Positions 35,455 to 44,084 of a stretch of 64,000 nucleotides of DNA are shown piece by piece; position 1 is the stretch's first letter; every line of letters starts with the position of its first letter. The DNA is taken from positions 186,001-250,000 of the forward strand of contig NZ_BSNM01000002.1 in assembly GCF_030159995.1 (NCBI RefSeq), written 5' to 3'. The notes under the pieces are model-generated. The model was not told the DNA's origin. It searched no databases and saw only the letters and a list, made by a program, of their open reading frames with translations. A program made the position numbers and the translations under genes. The stretch is from Litoribrevibacter albus (GTDB lineage Bacteria > Pseudomonadota > Gammaproteobacteria > Pseudomonadales > Litoribrevibacteraceae).

Positions 35455-37560
35455 CTAACAGGCTTCCATGTGACTGATGTGATTAATCAGTCGTATGAAC
35501 TCATTACCGGAGACGGGGCGGGAGAAATAGAAACCTTGGTAATTATCACAGCCTTTTAGTTTGAGGAAGTTCAGTTTCTCAATGCTGTCTACGCCTTCAG
35601 CAATAACTTTCATTTCCAGGCTTTGAGCCATATTGATAATGGCCGTCACCAAATGAGCGTCATTAGTGGAGTCCATGATGTTCATCAGGAAGGAACGATC
35701 CACCTTTAAATAGTCGATGGGGAAACGAGTGAGGTAACTTAATGAAGAAAAGCCGGTACCAAAATCATCCAACGCAATGGTAACGCCAAGGCTTTTGAGG
35801 CTGTTTAAGATGGCGAGGTTATTTTCATCGTCAGCCAGTAAGGTACTTTCAGTGATCTCAAGAATAAGGTCATTTGGAGATAAGCCGCTTTCCTCAAGGG
35901 CTGATTTCACTGAGACCAGCAGACCGGTGTTTCTGAATTGATAAGGCGAGACGTTAACGGACAGTTTCTGCTCCGGTTGAATCAAACCCTCATCTTGCCA
36001 GAATTTCCAAAAGGCACAGGCTTTCTCAATTACCCAGCTACCCACTCTGTCAATCAGGCCGGTATCTTCCAGAATAGGGATAAACTCCATCGGAGAAATG
36101 GCGCCATGCTTGGCGTCGCTCCAGCGTAGCAAGGCTTCTGCTCCAGAAATGTGGCCGTTTCTTACACACACTTGCGGCTGGTAGTAGAGCTCAAAGTCCT
36201 CATTGTCTAGAGCCTTGAATAAGGATGATTCCAACTCCAGGCGATAGGTGCTTGAGGTGTTTTCTTTGGCTCGGTAATAGCTGATTGGAGTATTACTTTG
36301 TTTTGCCTGAAGTAGGGCCTGATTGGCACACTGCAACAAACTTTCTGCGCTGTCGGTATCTTGGTTTGCTTTTGCAACGCCGAAACATACCGTCATATAG
36401 AGTTCTAACGTGCCCATAAAGAAAGGTTTTGCCAGATCATCCAGGATTTGCCCGGTCAGGCAATCTATATCATTTTCGGTTATGCCGGGTTTCAAAACGA
36501 TTGCAAACTCATCACTGGCTACCCGGTACAGGGTGTCTTGTTCGGATAAGTTAAAGCGAATACGTCGTATCAGATTAATGAGAAGTTGATCTCCCACTTT
36601 ATGACCTAACGATTCATTGAATGTCTTAAAGCGGTTAATGTCGATGAGCAGCAGATAAGGCGATTGGCTGATCTTGTTGATGTCCCATTGATTGATGCGC
36701 TTCGTCAGTCGATTGATCAGAAGTTCTCTGCCTGGTAATTGGGTCAAAGCATCGTATTGCGAGGCTTTGGATAAGGCTCGTTTATCTGCAGATTTTTGTC
36801 GAATATCCCGAATTACGGCAAGGTAACGCATTTCATTGAGACCAGGCAATTCGGTAATGGAGAGTTCCACTGGGATAATTTTTCCGTGGATATCCAAACC
36901 CTCTCCTTCTTCAACAAACTTGTGTCCTTGTTTGTATTCCTCGATGGTGGAGCTGAATTTCGATAAGTATTGGCGAAAGTGCTCGTTATAGGGTTTGGGA
37001 AGTAATTCGGAAACGTTCTTGCCGTCGAGGCCGTGATTCTTATAGCCGAATAAGGAGTTGAGTTGATGGTTGGTAATTAATAAATTGCCGTTTTTATCTG
37101 AAATAGCAATGCCGTCACGAGAGCGATCAAACAGGGTTTCCATTAGCAGCACTTGTGACTTCAGTTCGTGCATGACCCGATAGTTGGTAAGGATGCTGTT
37201 GAGCTTCGCTTCCAGCTTACCGATGGGGGCTGGCATAACGACACGATAGTCGTATTCATGAGCATTTAGCCAATACTCCGGGTCCACTTCGTCAATGATG
37301 TAGAGCATGTATAAATGCGGACTTTCACTTGCCACCAATGTTCGGATATTAGCTAATTCATCACCACTGGTTTGAAGGAAGCTGTCCCTGAGATCAACGA
37401 TAATGAGGTCAGGTTCGCGTTTGGCTAAACACTCGCAGGTAATTTCATTGGATGAAAAAGAAGACGTGGAAAACTGCTCAAGCGAGACACAGTTAGGCTC
37501 GCACCAGAGTTTAATCTGATGAGAAAGTGAATGATCTTCTGTAATTATTATGGCATCCAT
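35455..37560 (-). CDS. REC-like/PAS GGDEF-EAL protein, probable c-di-GMP phosphodiesterase
   Basis: A 701-residue soluble protein. It begins with a degenerate receiver-like domain (about 1-120; MDAIIITEDHS, LIIVDLRDS), then a PAS domain (about 145-265), a GGDEF domain with the degenerate motif ASDEF, and a C-terminal EAL domain with EALLR, ILEITES and DDFGTGFSS and the LKVDRSF segment intact. c-di-GMP breakdown is therefore the likely activity, with the GGDEF domain possibly a GTP sensor. The start at 37560 has GGGGAA before it; the frame is open to 37632. It is downstream of the patatin gene on the same strand, 206 bp away. Confidence 0.9.
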   Translation of the reverse strand: MDAIIITEDHSLSHQIKLWCEPNCVSLEQFSTSSFSSNEITCECLAKREPDLIIVDLRDSFLQTSGDELANIRTLVASESPHLYMLYIIDEVDPEYWLNAHEYDYRVVMPAPIGKLEAKLNSILTNYRVMHELKSQVLLMETLFDRSRDGIAISDKNGNLLITNHQLNSLFGYKNHGLDGKNVSELLPKPYNEHFRQYLSKFSSTIEEYKQGHKFVEEGEGLDIHGKIIPVELSITELPGLNEMRYLAVIRDIRQKSADKRALSKASQYDALTQLPGRELLINRLTKRINQWDINKISQSPYLLLIDINRFKTFNESLGHKVGDQLLINLIRRIRFNLSEQDTLYRVASDEFAIVLKPGITENDIDCLTGQILDDLAKPFFMGTLELYMTVCFGVAKANQDTDSAESLLQCANQALLQAKQSNTPISYYRAKENTSSTYRLELESSLFKALDNEDFELYYQPQVCVRNGHISGAEALLRWSDAKHGAISPMEFIPILEDTGLIDRVGSWVIEKACAFWKFWQDEGLIQPEQKLSVNVSPYQFRNTGLLVSVKSALEESGLSPNDLILEITESTLLADDENNLAILNSLKSLGVTIALDDFGTGFSSLSYLTRFPIDYLKVDRSFLMNIMDSTNDAHLVTAIINMAQSLEMKVIAEGVDSIEKLNFLKLKGCDNYQGFYFSRPVSGNEFIRLINHISHMEAC

Positions 37561-37766
37561 TTCCCCAGTATAGACACCTCTATCAATTAGAAGTGTAAAA
37601 AACGGAAGCCTCTTGTCAGAAATTGTTAACAAGTGAAACGGGAGAAGGGGAGCTAAAACGATTGGATGCTGGACCTAAGGTGTTAGATACAAAAAGGCCG
37701 CTAATGAGGAATGCCGGACATAAGGTGAACTCTCTCGTCCGGCATGTTGATTCAGCTAATGACTGT

Positions 37767-39227
37767 TTAGCTAAAGATTTTAAGCTTCAATCGACGCTTC
37801 GTACGTTTGATGCATTGCTCCAGTGTCTGACTGATTTGTGAGTGAGCTTTGATCATACTGATTTGAGGCCAGGTTGCTCGTTGCCCGTCGATCATGAATT
37901 GCCTTAGCATTTCTTGCGTTGGGTTTTTAGTGATCATCATGTAATCGGACAACTTATAGGATGGCGCGATGGTTACGTCACCGTAGTAACGTTGCGCCAT
38001 GACGGTATACGCATGACCGGCTGTTTGTCTCAGTAATTCTGTCGGCGCTTTTTTACGCAGGAAGTCGAACACGCCCTTACCGTGGTATTCCAGTTCGGAT
38101 TTGATCATACGCCAAGGCAGGTTGCTCCATGACGGATCAGGTGGATGTCCACCTTCAGGAATGAAGGGCACAATGTGTGGGTTCGTCTGACTCACCACGT
38201 GATAGTTCACGTCGTACAAGTGCGTTAAACGTTCGATCGGTAAGTCACTTTTCACCGAGCCATCTACCCATCTGTGCAGTGGCAGATACGGGCTGAGTGC
38301 ATTGTTGGCATTCTTTTGAATCAGGGTTGCGGGTGGGAAGATTCCCGGAATTGAACAAGACGCCAGTGACGCGCTCCAAATGGTTACATATGGAGAGGTG
38401 TAACCACACAATAAACGGGTCTTTTGGTTCTTGGATGCCGCCGGTGATACAGAAATGTTGATACTGCGTCCGCTGTGTTCGTAAGCTTCCTGGAAAGTGT
38501 AATCGCCCACGTTTTTACGGATGCATTGTTCCAGGTTTTTCGCGTCGTAAATACCACGTCCGAGCAATAAGCCTTTTAGTCCGAGGTATTTCCATGCTTG
38601 AAGATCGTGATCGTCTCTATCCAGTAATTCGGAGAGTTCGTCGTCGGTACGAGTACCGATGATACCAGCAATGATGGAGCCTACTGAGGAGCCGGCAATC
38701 ACCTGTGGTAATAAATTGTGTTCCCACAAGGCTTTCACAACACCAAGGTGAAACAAGCCAAGGGTTGCCCCACCACTTAATAACAATGAAGGGCGACCAA
38801 AGCTCAACGAGGTATCTTCAAAGAAGCCCAGTTTTTTGTCCAGAGGCAGCGCGTCGATGTCGTTATCACAGAGGAAGTCCAGTGAATAACACACCTGGCT
38901 CACATAATCTTCAATCAGCTTTTTAGTGCCGATGTGACTTTTTTCATACAGCTTGTGGTTACCCATGTTACCCAAGTCGTGGTGCAAACCTTCACGAAGG
39001 GCACGAGTAAGCTGAGCCATATCGTTGGTGCGATGGCACAATCTCAGCTGTTCTAAACGACGGGATATCAGGGTGTAATCATAGAGGGAAGACTTGTCGA
39101 TGCGTTTCCATTCATCGTTTCCTTCCAGGTGATCCAGTGAAAGCGCGGCGTTCTGCCATTCATCATAAGTTTCCGCATTAGCCATTTCCTGTTTTAGCTT
39201 TCGGATTAGCGCTTTTTTATTCCTCAC
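37767..39227 (-). CDS. Patatin-like phospholipase with DUF3336 domain
   Basis: A 486-residue putative lipid acyl hydrolase. The N-terminal ~140 residues match the DUF3336 module found before patatin domains. The patatin domain shows the Gly-rich oxyanion loop SGGATLG (151-157), the nucleophile elbow GSSVGS with Ser181, and the catalytic Asp in VDGSVKSDLP (Asp322). There is no signal peptide, so it should act inside the cell on phospholipids or stored lipids. The 177-bp region upstream separates it from the MASE1-GGDEF gene. Substrate unknown. Confidence 0.92.
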   Translation of the reverse strand: MRNKKALIRKLKQEMANAETYDEWQNAALSLDHLEGNDEWKRIDKSSLYDYTLISRRLEQLRLCHRTNDMAQLTRALREGLHHDLGNMGNHKLYEKSHIGTKKLIEDYVSQVCYSLDFLCDNDIDALPLDKKLGFFEDTSLSFGRPSLLLSGGATLGLFHLGVVKALWEHNLLPQVIAGSSVGSIIAGIIGTRTDDELSELLDRDDHDLQAWKYLGLKGLLLGRGIYDAKNLEQCIRKNVGDYTFQEAYEHSGRSINISVSPAASKNQKTRLLCGYTSPYVTIWSASLASCSIPGIFPPATLIQKNANNALSPYLPLHRWVDGSVKSDLPIERLTHLYDVNYHVVSQTNPHIVPFIPEGGHPPDPSWSNLPWRMIKSELEYHGKGVFDFLRKKAPTELLRQTAGHAYTVMAQRYYGDVTIAPSYKLSDYMMITKNPTQEMLRQFMIDGQRATWPQISMIKAHSQISQTLEQCIKRTKRRLKLKIFS

Positions 39228-39404
39228 TGAATACTCCTATCAAGATCAAGCGACGACGAATCATTACACAGCTCAATGTGCAGTGCAACGGGTCTTGAGC
39301 GGTTTGTTTTTAAGTTTCAGGTGTTCAACCAAAGTGAAGTATAGAAGGTGACACTTTAATGGGAAAAGTGTCCTAAGATGGTAATTTTCTTAGGGTTTTG
39401 CATT

Positions 39405-40928
39405 TTATTGGGGCAAATCGAACCCTGCTTCCTGCAAACGCTTGTAAGTGCAAACTTTATTTCTGCCAAATTTCTTAGCATCGTAGAGGGCTTCATCGGC
39501 CCGGTGTAACAAGCTGGCAATGTTGTCATCTTGCATCGTAGCGGTGGTCACGCCAATGGAGCAGGTAATAGATACGTCAATACCTTCATTGGTGGTCAGG
39601 CGAATTTCTGAAATGGCCAGTCGAAGTTTTTCACCGACATTTGTGGCCAGATACTCTGTGGTTTCTGGCAGCAGGACCACAAACTCTTCTCCGCCCAATC
39701 TGGCCATTAAATCTGTTTTCCGAAGGCAGTCGAGGCAGACATCGGTAAACGCTTTTAAAACTTCATCGCCAAATGGATGACCGTAGCTATCGTTAATTGT
39801 CTTAAAGAAGTCTAAATCCAACGCAAGAATGGAAAGCGGGGTTTGATAACGTTGTGCTCGCTCCAGCTCTTTATTGGCAATTTTCTCAAAACTTCGGCGA
39901 TTACAAAGGCCCGTTAGGTGGTCGGTGGACGCCAGTTCGAGCAGTTGGCGGTTTTTCTTTTCTAATTCCTCGGTGCGTCTCTGAATGGTCTTGGCCATGT
40001 GGCGCTTGTTGGCATTCAGGTTATCCAGTGTCAGTGCTGAGAACTGCATGGTGAGCCCCATACACAAAACAAAGATCATGATATGAATCATGCTGATGTA
40101 GTTGTCGTCTGCCACAAACGGGCCGTTTCCGTTTGCTGTGGCAATGATGGTCCAGAAACTGACCAGGGTGAGTCCGATGCTTGAACCCGCATACCCCGTG
40201 TGAATGATTAAAATGAGGAAGATCGGAAGCAATAAATACAAGCTGAGTTCGGTGTAGGAAAACGAAATCGCACACACCGTCAGCAGGCAAGCAAGTGTTG
40301 CCAGACCAATTTTGATTTCTTTGAGTGTCCACGGGTCTTGTTTTACCAGCCAGTAGCTCTGATACAGAGCTACCACCAAAAAGATACCCAAGGTGTGTGC
40401 CATGGTAATAACGACGGTATTTTCAGCCCAGTTCTGAAGAACATTTAAATCATTCTGTAGGTAACCGGTTGCAATAAACAGCAAAACAATCAGCCAGACG
40501 GTAAAGGCGCAGGAAGCAAATGCAACCCGTAGGAAAAATGTCAGAACATCGGCGCCAGAAGAAATGCCGCGTTCTTGAAAGTGGCTGTTCCAGAACTTGT
40601 GGGCAATCCACCCCTGAAGCGTTTCTATTGCTGCAACCAAGGTGAGTACTGATAGTGACAGCAGTGCTCGATCATCGTCATAAAGGTAGGGGAGCTTAAT
40701 CGTCAGCGACCCTAAAAAAACAGGCAGGGTTGCTAGGGGGCCGAGAAGTAATATAGCAAGAAAGGCGATGCCAGACGGCAGCCACACCACACTGATGTGA
40801 CCTGGTGGAAAGCTCACAAAAGCAATGCCTAAAAATCCCGTGGCAACATACACAGCGTAGACAGCCATGTGCCATAGGTTGGGCTTAGAAATAGAGCCTT
40901 CCTGCTCTTTTGATAGCTTGCATTCCAT
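39405..40928 (-). CDS. MASE1-GGDEF diguanylate cyclase
   Basis: A 507-residue integral-membrane cyclase. The N-terminal half (about 20-300) is a MASE1-type sensor of eight or so helices, with the typical PPGHISVVWLPSGIAF motif. A coiled linker (about 310-330) leads to the GGDEF domain, which has LLELASTDHLTGLCNRRSF, an intact GGEEF and an RKTD inhibitory site five residues before it. It should make c-di-GMP under feedback control in response to an unknown membrane signal. It stands alone between the patatin and CoA-transferase genes on the minus strand. Confidence 0.94.
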   Translation of the reverse strand: MECKLSKEQEGSISKPNLWHMAVYAVYVATGFLGIAFVSFPPGHISVVWLPSGIAFLAILLLGPLATLPVFLGSLTIKLPYLYDDDRALLSLSVLTLVAAIETLQGWIAHKFWNSHFQERGISSGADVLTFFLRVAFASCAFTVWLIVLLFIATGYLQNDLNVLQNWAENTVVITMAHTLGIFLVVALYQSYWLVKQDPWTLKEIKIGLATLACLLTVCAISFSYTELSLYLLLPIFLILIIHTGYAGSSIGLTLVSFWTIIATANGNGPFVADDNYISMIHIMIFVLCMGLTMQFSALTLDNLNANKRHMAKTIQRRTEELEKKNRQLLELASTDHLTGLCNRRSFEKIANKELERAQRYQTPLSILALDLDFFKTINDSYGHPFGDEVLKAFTDVCLDCLRKTDLMARLGGEEFVVLLPETTEYLATNVGEKLRLAISEIRLTTNEGIDVSITCSIGVTTATMQDDNIASLLHRADEALYDAKKFGRNKVCTYKRLQEAGFDLPQ

Positions 40929-41079
40929 CCAGAGGAGTCTTTTTTGATTATTTTAATGAGCAAATTATCACTAACAATTGGTTAAGTATTATTCGCTTCT
41001 CCCTGGATAGATGCAAGTACCTATTAGACTATTGGGTTTTTAAAATTAAAGGTTTGAAAAAATAAGGTTATAGCCGGGG

Positions 41080-43245
41080 TTAGGCTATAACCCCCAACTC
41101 ATGCAATTGATGGATAAGCAGCTTCTGTTCAATCTTCTCTTTTTGAGTTTTTGCATCGGTCATCGACATGCGCTCAAGGAATGGTTGAACAGACTCTTCC
41201 TGGTGATGATGAGTGAATGCTCTGAACAAGGTTTTCAACAGATCCACCTTGTGTGTTTGTAAGGCTTTTAACTGTTTCAAACAGGCGCCAATTTGCAGCT
41301 CCTGATCAGTGAAATCTGTACCCAACGGGAATGCAGGGAACAGGTCTTGTTGACGGAATCGCTCAATGGTATTGCTGACAGCCTCTGGCAAGTTGTTGCG
41401 GAAGGCTTCAGGAATTTCATAGCTCTGCTCAATTTTTCCGTTCTGCTTAGCTTGCTCGAGTAATTCCTGCTGGAAGCGTGAATCGGTTACATTCAGCATG
41501 GCCTTCATGACGTCACAATCGGTTTTTCCTCGTAAGTCAGCCACACCATATTCAGTGATTACGATGTCTCTCAAATGACGAGGAATTGTGGTGTGACCAT
41601 AGTTCCAAACAACATTAGAAGACACTTCTCCTTTGCTTTCACGGGTACTGCGAATTAGAAGAATGGATCGAGCACATGGCAGCGCATGGGCCATAGACAC
41701 AAAGTTGTATTGACCGCCCACGCCACTGACAATCTTACCGTTGTCCAGACCGTCTGAAACAACGGCACCGTTCAGTGTGGCCATTAATCCGGTGTTGATG
41801 AAGCGGGCTTCTTTACGTTGTGCAATCACTAAATCTTCATTAATGAGCAGTTGATTTACATGGCCTACGCTGGTCATGCAAATGGCTTCAAGTTCTTCAA
41901 TGGACATCTTATGCAAGGCATCGTAGAAATCTTGTGGGCCAAGGAAGAAACCACCGTGCATGATGATGCCGTGTTTTAACTTCTGGCCGATGCCACTGTG
42001 TTTTAGCTTCTCAACGATTTCATGTTCATGCGGGTCATTGCCTAGGGTACGGTTGTCCAGATAGATCTGACCGTGTTTCCAGCTGACTCGCTCATTGAAG
42101 ATGCCAAAGTGTTTGGCTTTTAGTACCTGTTCTTCGTGGAATAAGTCTCCGAAGAAACCGGCTTTAATTAATTCATCCAGGCAGTTCGGTGTGAGCGTTT
42201 CTTGGATTTTTCCTTCATTGATCAGACGTTGGATATGCAGATCTTCGTAAACCTTGCGCTTAACAATGCCTTTTTTGATTAGGTGCAGGAATCCATTTAC
42301 GAACATTTCGCTGGAACCATACAGCCCTTCTTTAAAGGGTGTGGTGTCACCAATCTTGTCGATGAGCTGTTGATACTTTTCCCGGCCAAGTGCATCTAAC
42401 GCTTCGTTGTAGGTGGCGTTGTGTTCGTCTTTCAGTTGGCAAGCATACACAATGGCATCACCTAGTGAACCGATACCGATTTGGAGTGTGCCACCGTCTT
42501 TGACCAAGGCACTCGCGTGCATACCAATGGCAAAATCAACCGGGGTTACCGGCATATTAGGTGGCGCAAACAGAGTGGTGTAGTACTCTGGGTTATCAAT
42601 CACCATGTCGAAATCGTCTTCGGACACTAGTGCATCGTTAAGCATGAACGGCATTTTCTGATTAATTTGCGCAACGATTTTGATGGTTTTTCCTTTCTTG
42701 CGCTCTTCTTCTATCAGAGGCAGTAGATCGACCGTAACGTCGGTATTACTGCTCAACGAAAGATAAGATTGGCCTTCGTATTCGCCACGACAAACTTGCT
42801 GAGCAAGCAGGTTTGCGCCTTGATCAATCATGTCCCTGGCAACGTGGGTATAGTTACTTGAAATGTAATGCTGCTGGGCATAGTCGTTGCCCATCATGCT
42901 GCCTGATTTAAAGAAAAATTCGCACAGTTGAATGTTGTCAGGAATCTGTTGCTTCTTCAGATCTTGAACATATTCAGGGGCGACATACCCGTCGAACAGA
43001 CGATTGAAGACAGGTTCCAGGAATTTAGACTCTAAGCCAGGGGCAGGTTTTGGTCGCTCCAATGACAGTGCCGTAATAATGCGTAAAGAAATGCTCGCAT
43101 CTTCCTTGGCTCTACGATACAGCTCGTTAATGAATTGTGTTGGCTTTCCGATTCCGAGAGGAATGCCTAGTACTATGTTCTTATCTAGTTGTTTGATTAC
43201 GTCATCAACACATGCGGCTACATCACTGTAAGTTGCATTAGTCAT
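41080..43245 (-). CDS. Acetyl-CoA hydrolase/transferase family protein, long form
   Basis: A 721-residue protein with acetyl-CoA hydrolase/4-hydroxybutyrate CoA-transferase domains, which move CoA between short-chain acids. The C-terminal part has GGQYNFVSMAHALP, TTIPRHLRDIVITEYGVADLRGKTD and KQNGKIE. Most family members are 430-500 residues; this one has about 220 extra, partly inside and partly at the C terminus. The start is ATG at 43245: AGGGG lies at a proper distance, whereas the ATG at 43251 abuts it. A perfect Anr/FNR box sits 67-80 bp upstream. Being next to the phasin-phaC genes suggests a role in PHA or acetate metabolism. Confidence 0.85.
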   Translation of the reverse strand: MTNATYSDVAACVDDVIKQLDKNIVLGIPLGIGKPTQFINELYRRAKEDASISLRIITALSLERPKPAPGLESKFLEPVFNRLFDGYVAPEYVQDLKKQQIPDNIQLCEFFFKSGSMMGNDYAQQHYISSNYTHVARDMIDQGANLLAQQVCRGEYEGQSYLSLSSNTDVTVDLLPLIEEERKKGKTIKIVAQINQKMPFMLNDALVSEDDFDMVIDNPEYYTTLFAPPNMPVTPVDFAIGMHASALVKDGGTLQIGIGSLGDAIVYACQLKDEHNATYNEALDALGREKYQQLIDKIGDTTPFKEGLYGSSEMFVNGFLHLIKKGIVKRKVYEDLHIQRLINEGKIQETLTPNCLDELIKAGFFGDLFHEEQVLKAKHFGIFNERVSWKHGQIYLDNRTLGNDPHEHEIVEKLKHSGIGQKLKHGIIMHGGFFLGPQDFYDALHKMSIEELEAICMTSVGHVNQLLINEDLVIAQRKEARFINTGLMATLNGAVVSDGLDNGKIVSGVGGQYNFVSMAHALPCARSILLIRSTRESKGEVSSNVVWNYGHTTIPRHLRDIVITEYGVADLRGKTDCDVMKAMLNVTDSRFQQELLEQAKQNGKIEQSYEIPEAFRNNLPEAVSNTIERFRQQDLFPAFPLGTDFTDQELQIGACLKQLKALQTHKVDLLKTLFRAFTHHHQEESVQPFLERMSMTDAKTQKEKIEQKLLIHQLHELGVIA

Positions 43246-43276
43246 TGTCATCCCCTGTTTAATCTTTGTTAATTGT

Positions 43277-43325
43277 TTTCACTACTGTATGCATAAAGCA
43301 GTTACTATCTGTTGATCTTAATCAA
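43277..43325 (-). promoter_or_regulatory. Anr/FNR-type promoter of CoA-transferase gene
   Basis: TTGATCTTAATCAA (43312-43325) is a perfect TTGAT-N4-ATCAA site. On the minus strand a -10-like TACAGT (43284-43289) would place transcription start near 43277 and the box centre at -41.5, the classical activating position. The same site could also affect the divergent phasin gene at 43443. Confidence 0.7.
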
Positions 43326-43442
43326 TTTAATTTTGGTTAATTAATATACTGTTTTTGTTGTAGCTAAATGGTCATAAAACTAGTGTAGGAAGTATTGGTT
43401 GACCTAACAGAATAAGAATATTTAGACATGGAGGAATACAAC

Positions 43443-43838
43443 ATGACAACTGACTTTTTTAAAGACTTTTCTGAAAAAACCAAAGAGAACTTTGCACCTA
43501 TCATGAAATTTAATGAATTGATGAGCGCATCGATCCAGGATCTGTTCCATGCACAAATGTCAGCAACTCAGCGCTACTCTGAGATGACAATGGAACAAGT
43601 GAAGGCGGCTTCAGAGATTCGTGATATGGAGTCACTTCAAAACTTCTTTCAAAAGCAAATTGGTACCTTCGAAGCACTTAACGAACAAGTCATGTCTGAC
43701 CTGAAAGCAATGGCTGATGCTGGCATTAAATTTCGTCAAGATCTCGAAGCCATCATGAACCCTGCGGAAGAAGAGCAAGCAGAGAAGAAAGCTCCAGCCA
43801 AAGCGGCTCCTAAGCCATCGGCAAAAGCTTCCGCTTAA
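43443..43838 (+). CDS. Phasin family protein
   Basis: Phasins coat polyhydroxyalkanoate granules and control their size. The 131-residue protein is all-helical, with the phasin-like opening FFKDFSEKTKENFAPIMKFNELMSASIQDLF and a C-terminal Ala/Lys/Pro tail (AEKKAPAKAAPKPSAKASA). The start at 43443 is fixed by GGAGGAA six bases upstream; ATG at 43428 is upstream of that ribosome-binding site. It lies before phaC on the same strand with a hairpin at its 3' end. Confidence 0.93.
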   Translation: MTTDFFKDFSEKTKENFAPIMKFNELMSASIQDLFHAQMSATQRYSEMTMEQVKAASEIRDMESLQNFFQKQIGTFEALNEQVMSDLKAMADAGIKFRQDLEAIMNPAEEEQAEKKAPAKAAPKPSAKASA

Positions 43839-43845
43839 TTGCTCG

Positions 43846-43875
43846 TCGTGTAGGCCCTGTTCCGGCCTGCACGAT
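43846..43875 (+). terminator. Hairpin after phasin gene
   Basis: An 11-bp stem (43846-43856 with 43865-43875, one G-U wobble) around an eight-base loop, eight bases after the phasin stop. There is no T run, so it may be an RNA-stabilising or processing hairpin that keeps phasin mRNA more abundant than phaC mRNA, rather than a full terminator. Confidence 0.55.
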
Positions 43876-43905
43876 GCTTCCACTCAGTAAAATACATATT
43901 TGGTT

Positions 43906-43924
43906 GTCATAGTATATATGACAG
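43906..43924. promoter_or_regulatory. Palindrome upstream of phaC
   Basis: TGTCATA-GTATA-TATGACA is a 7-bp inverted repeat with a 5-bp centre, a typical size for a dimeric regulator's operator. It lies between the phasin and phaC genes. Binding protein not known; a PHA regulator is only a guess. Confidence 0.4.
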
Positions 43925-44084
43925 CTTGTTTTGTGGCGGGTCGAAAAACCTGACTCTAAGACAGCATTGTGTTGTGTATTTTCTGAATTAAGTGACTTGA
44001 TTGAATTTCAGAATTATTGAATTTCTGAATGTTAAATCTCTGAGTGATTCAATCTACGTTCGGCGAGACCGACTGGTGTGTCAG

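Noticed and set aside
38705-38926. Plus-strand ORFs opposite patatin, accC, purD and other genes
   Set aside because: They are antisense shadows of clearly conserved proteins, with no ribosome-binding sites or recognisable domains.
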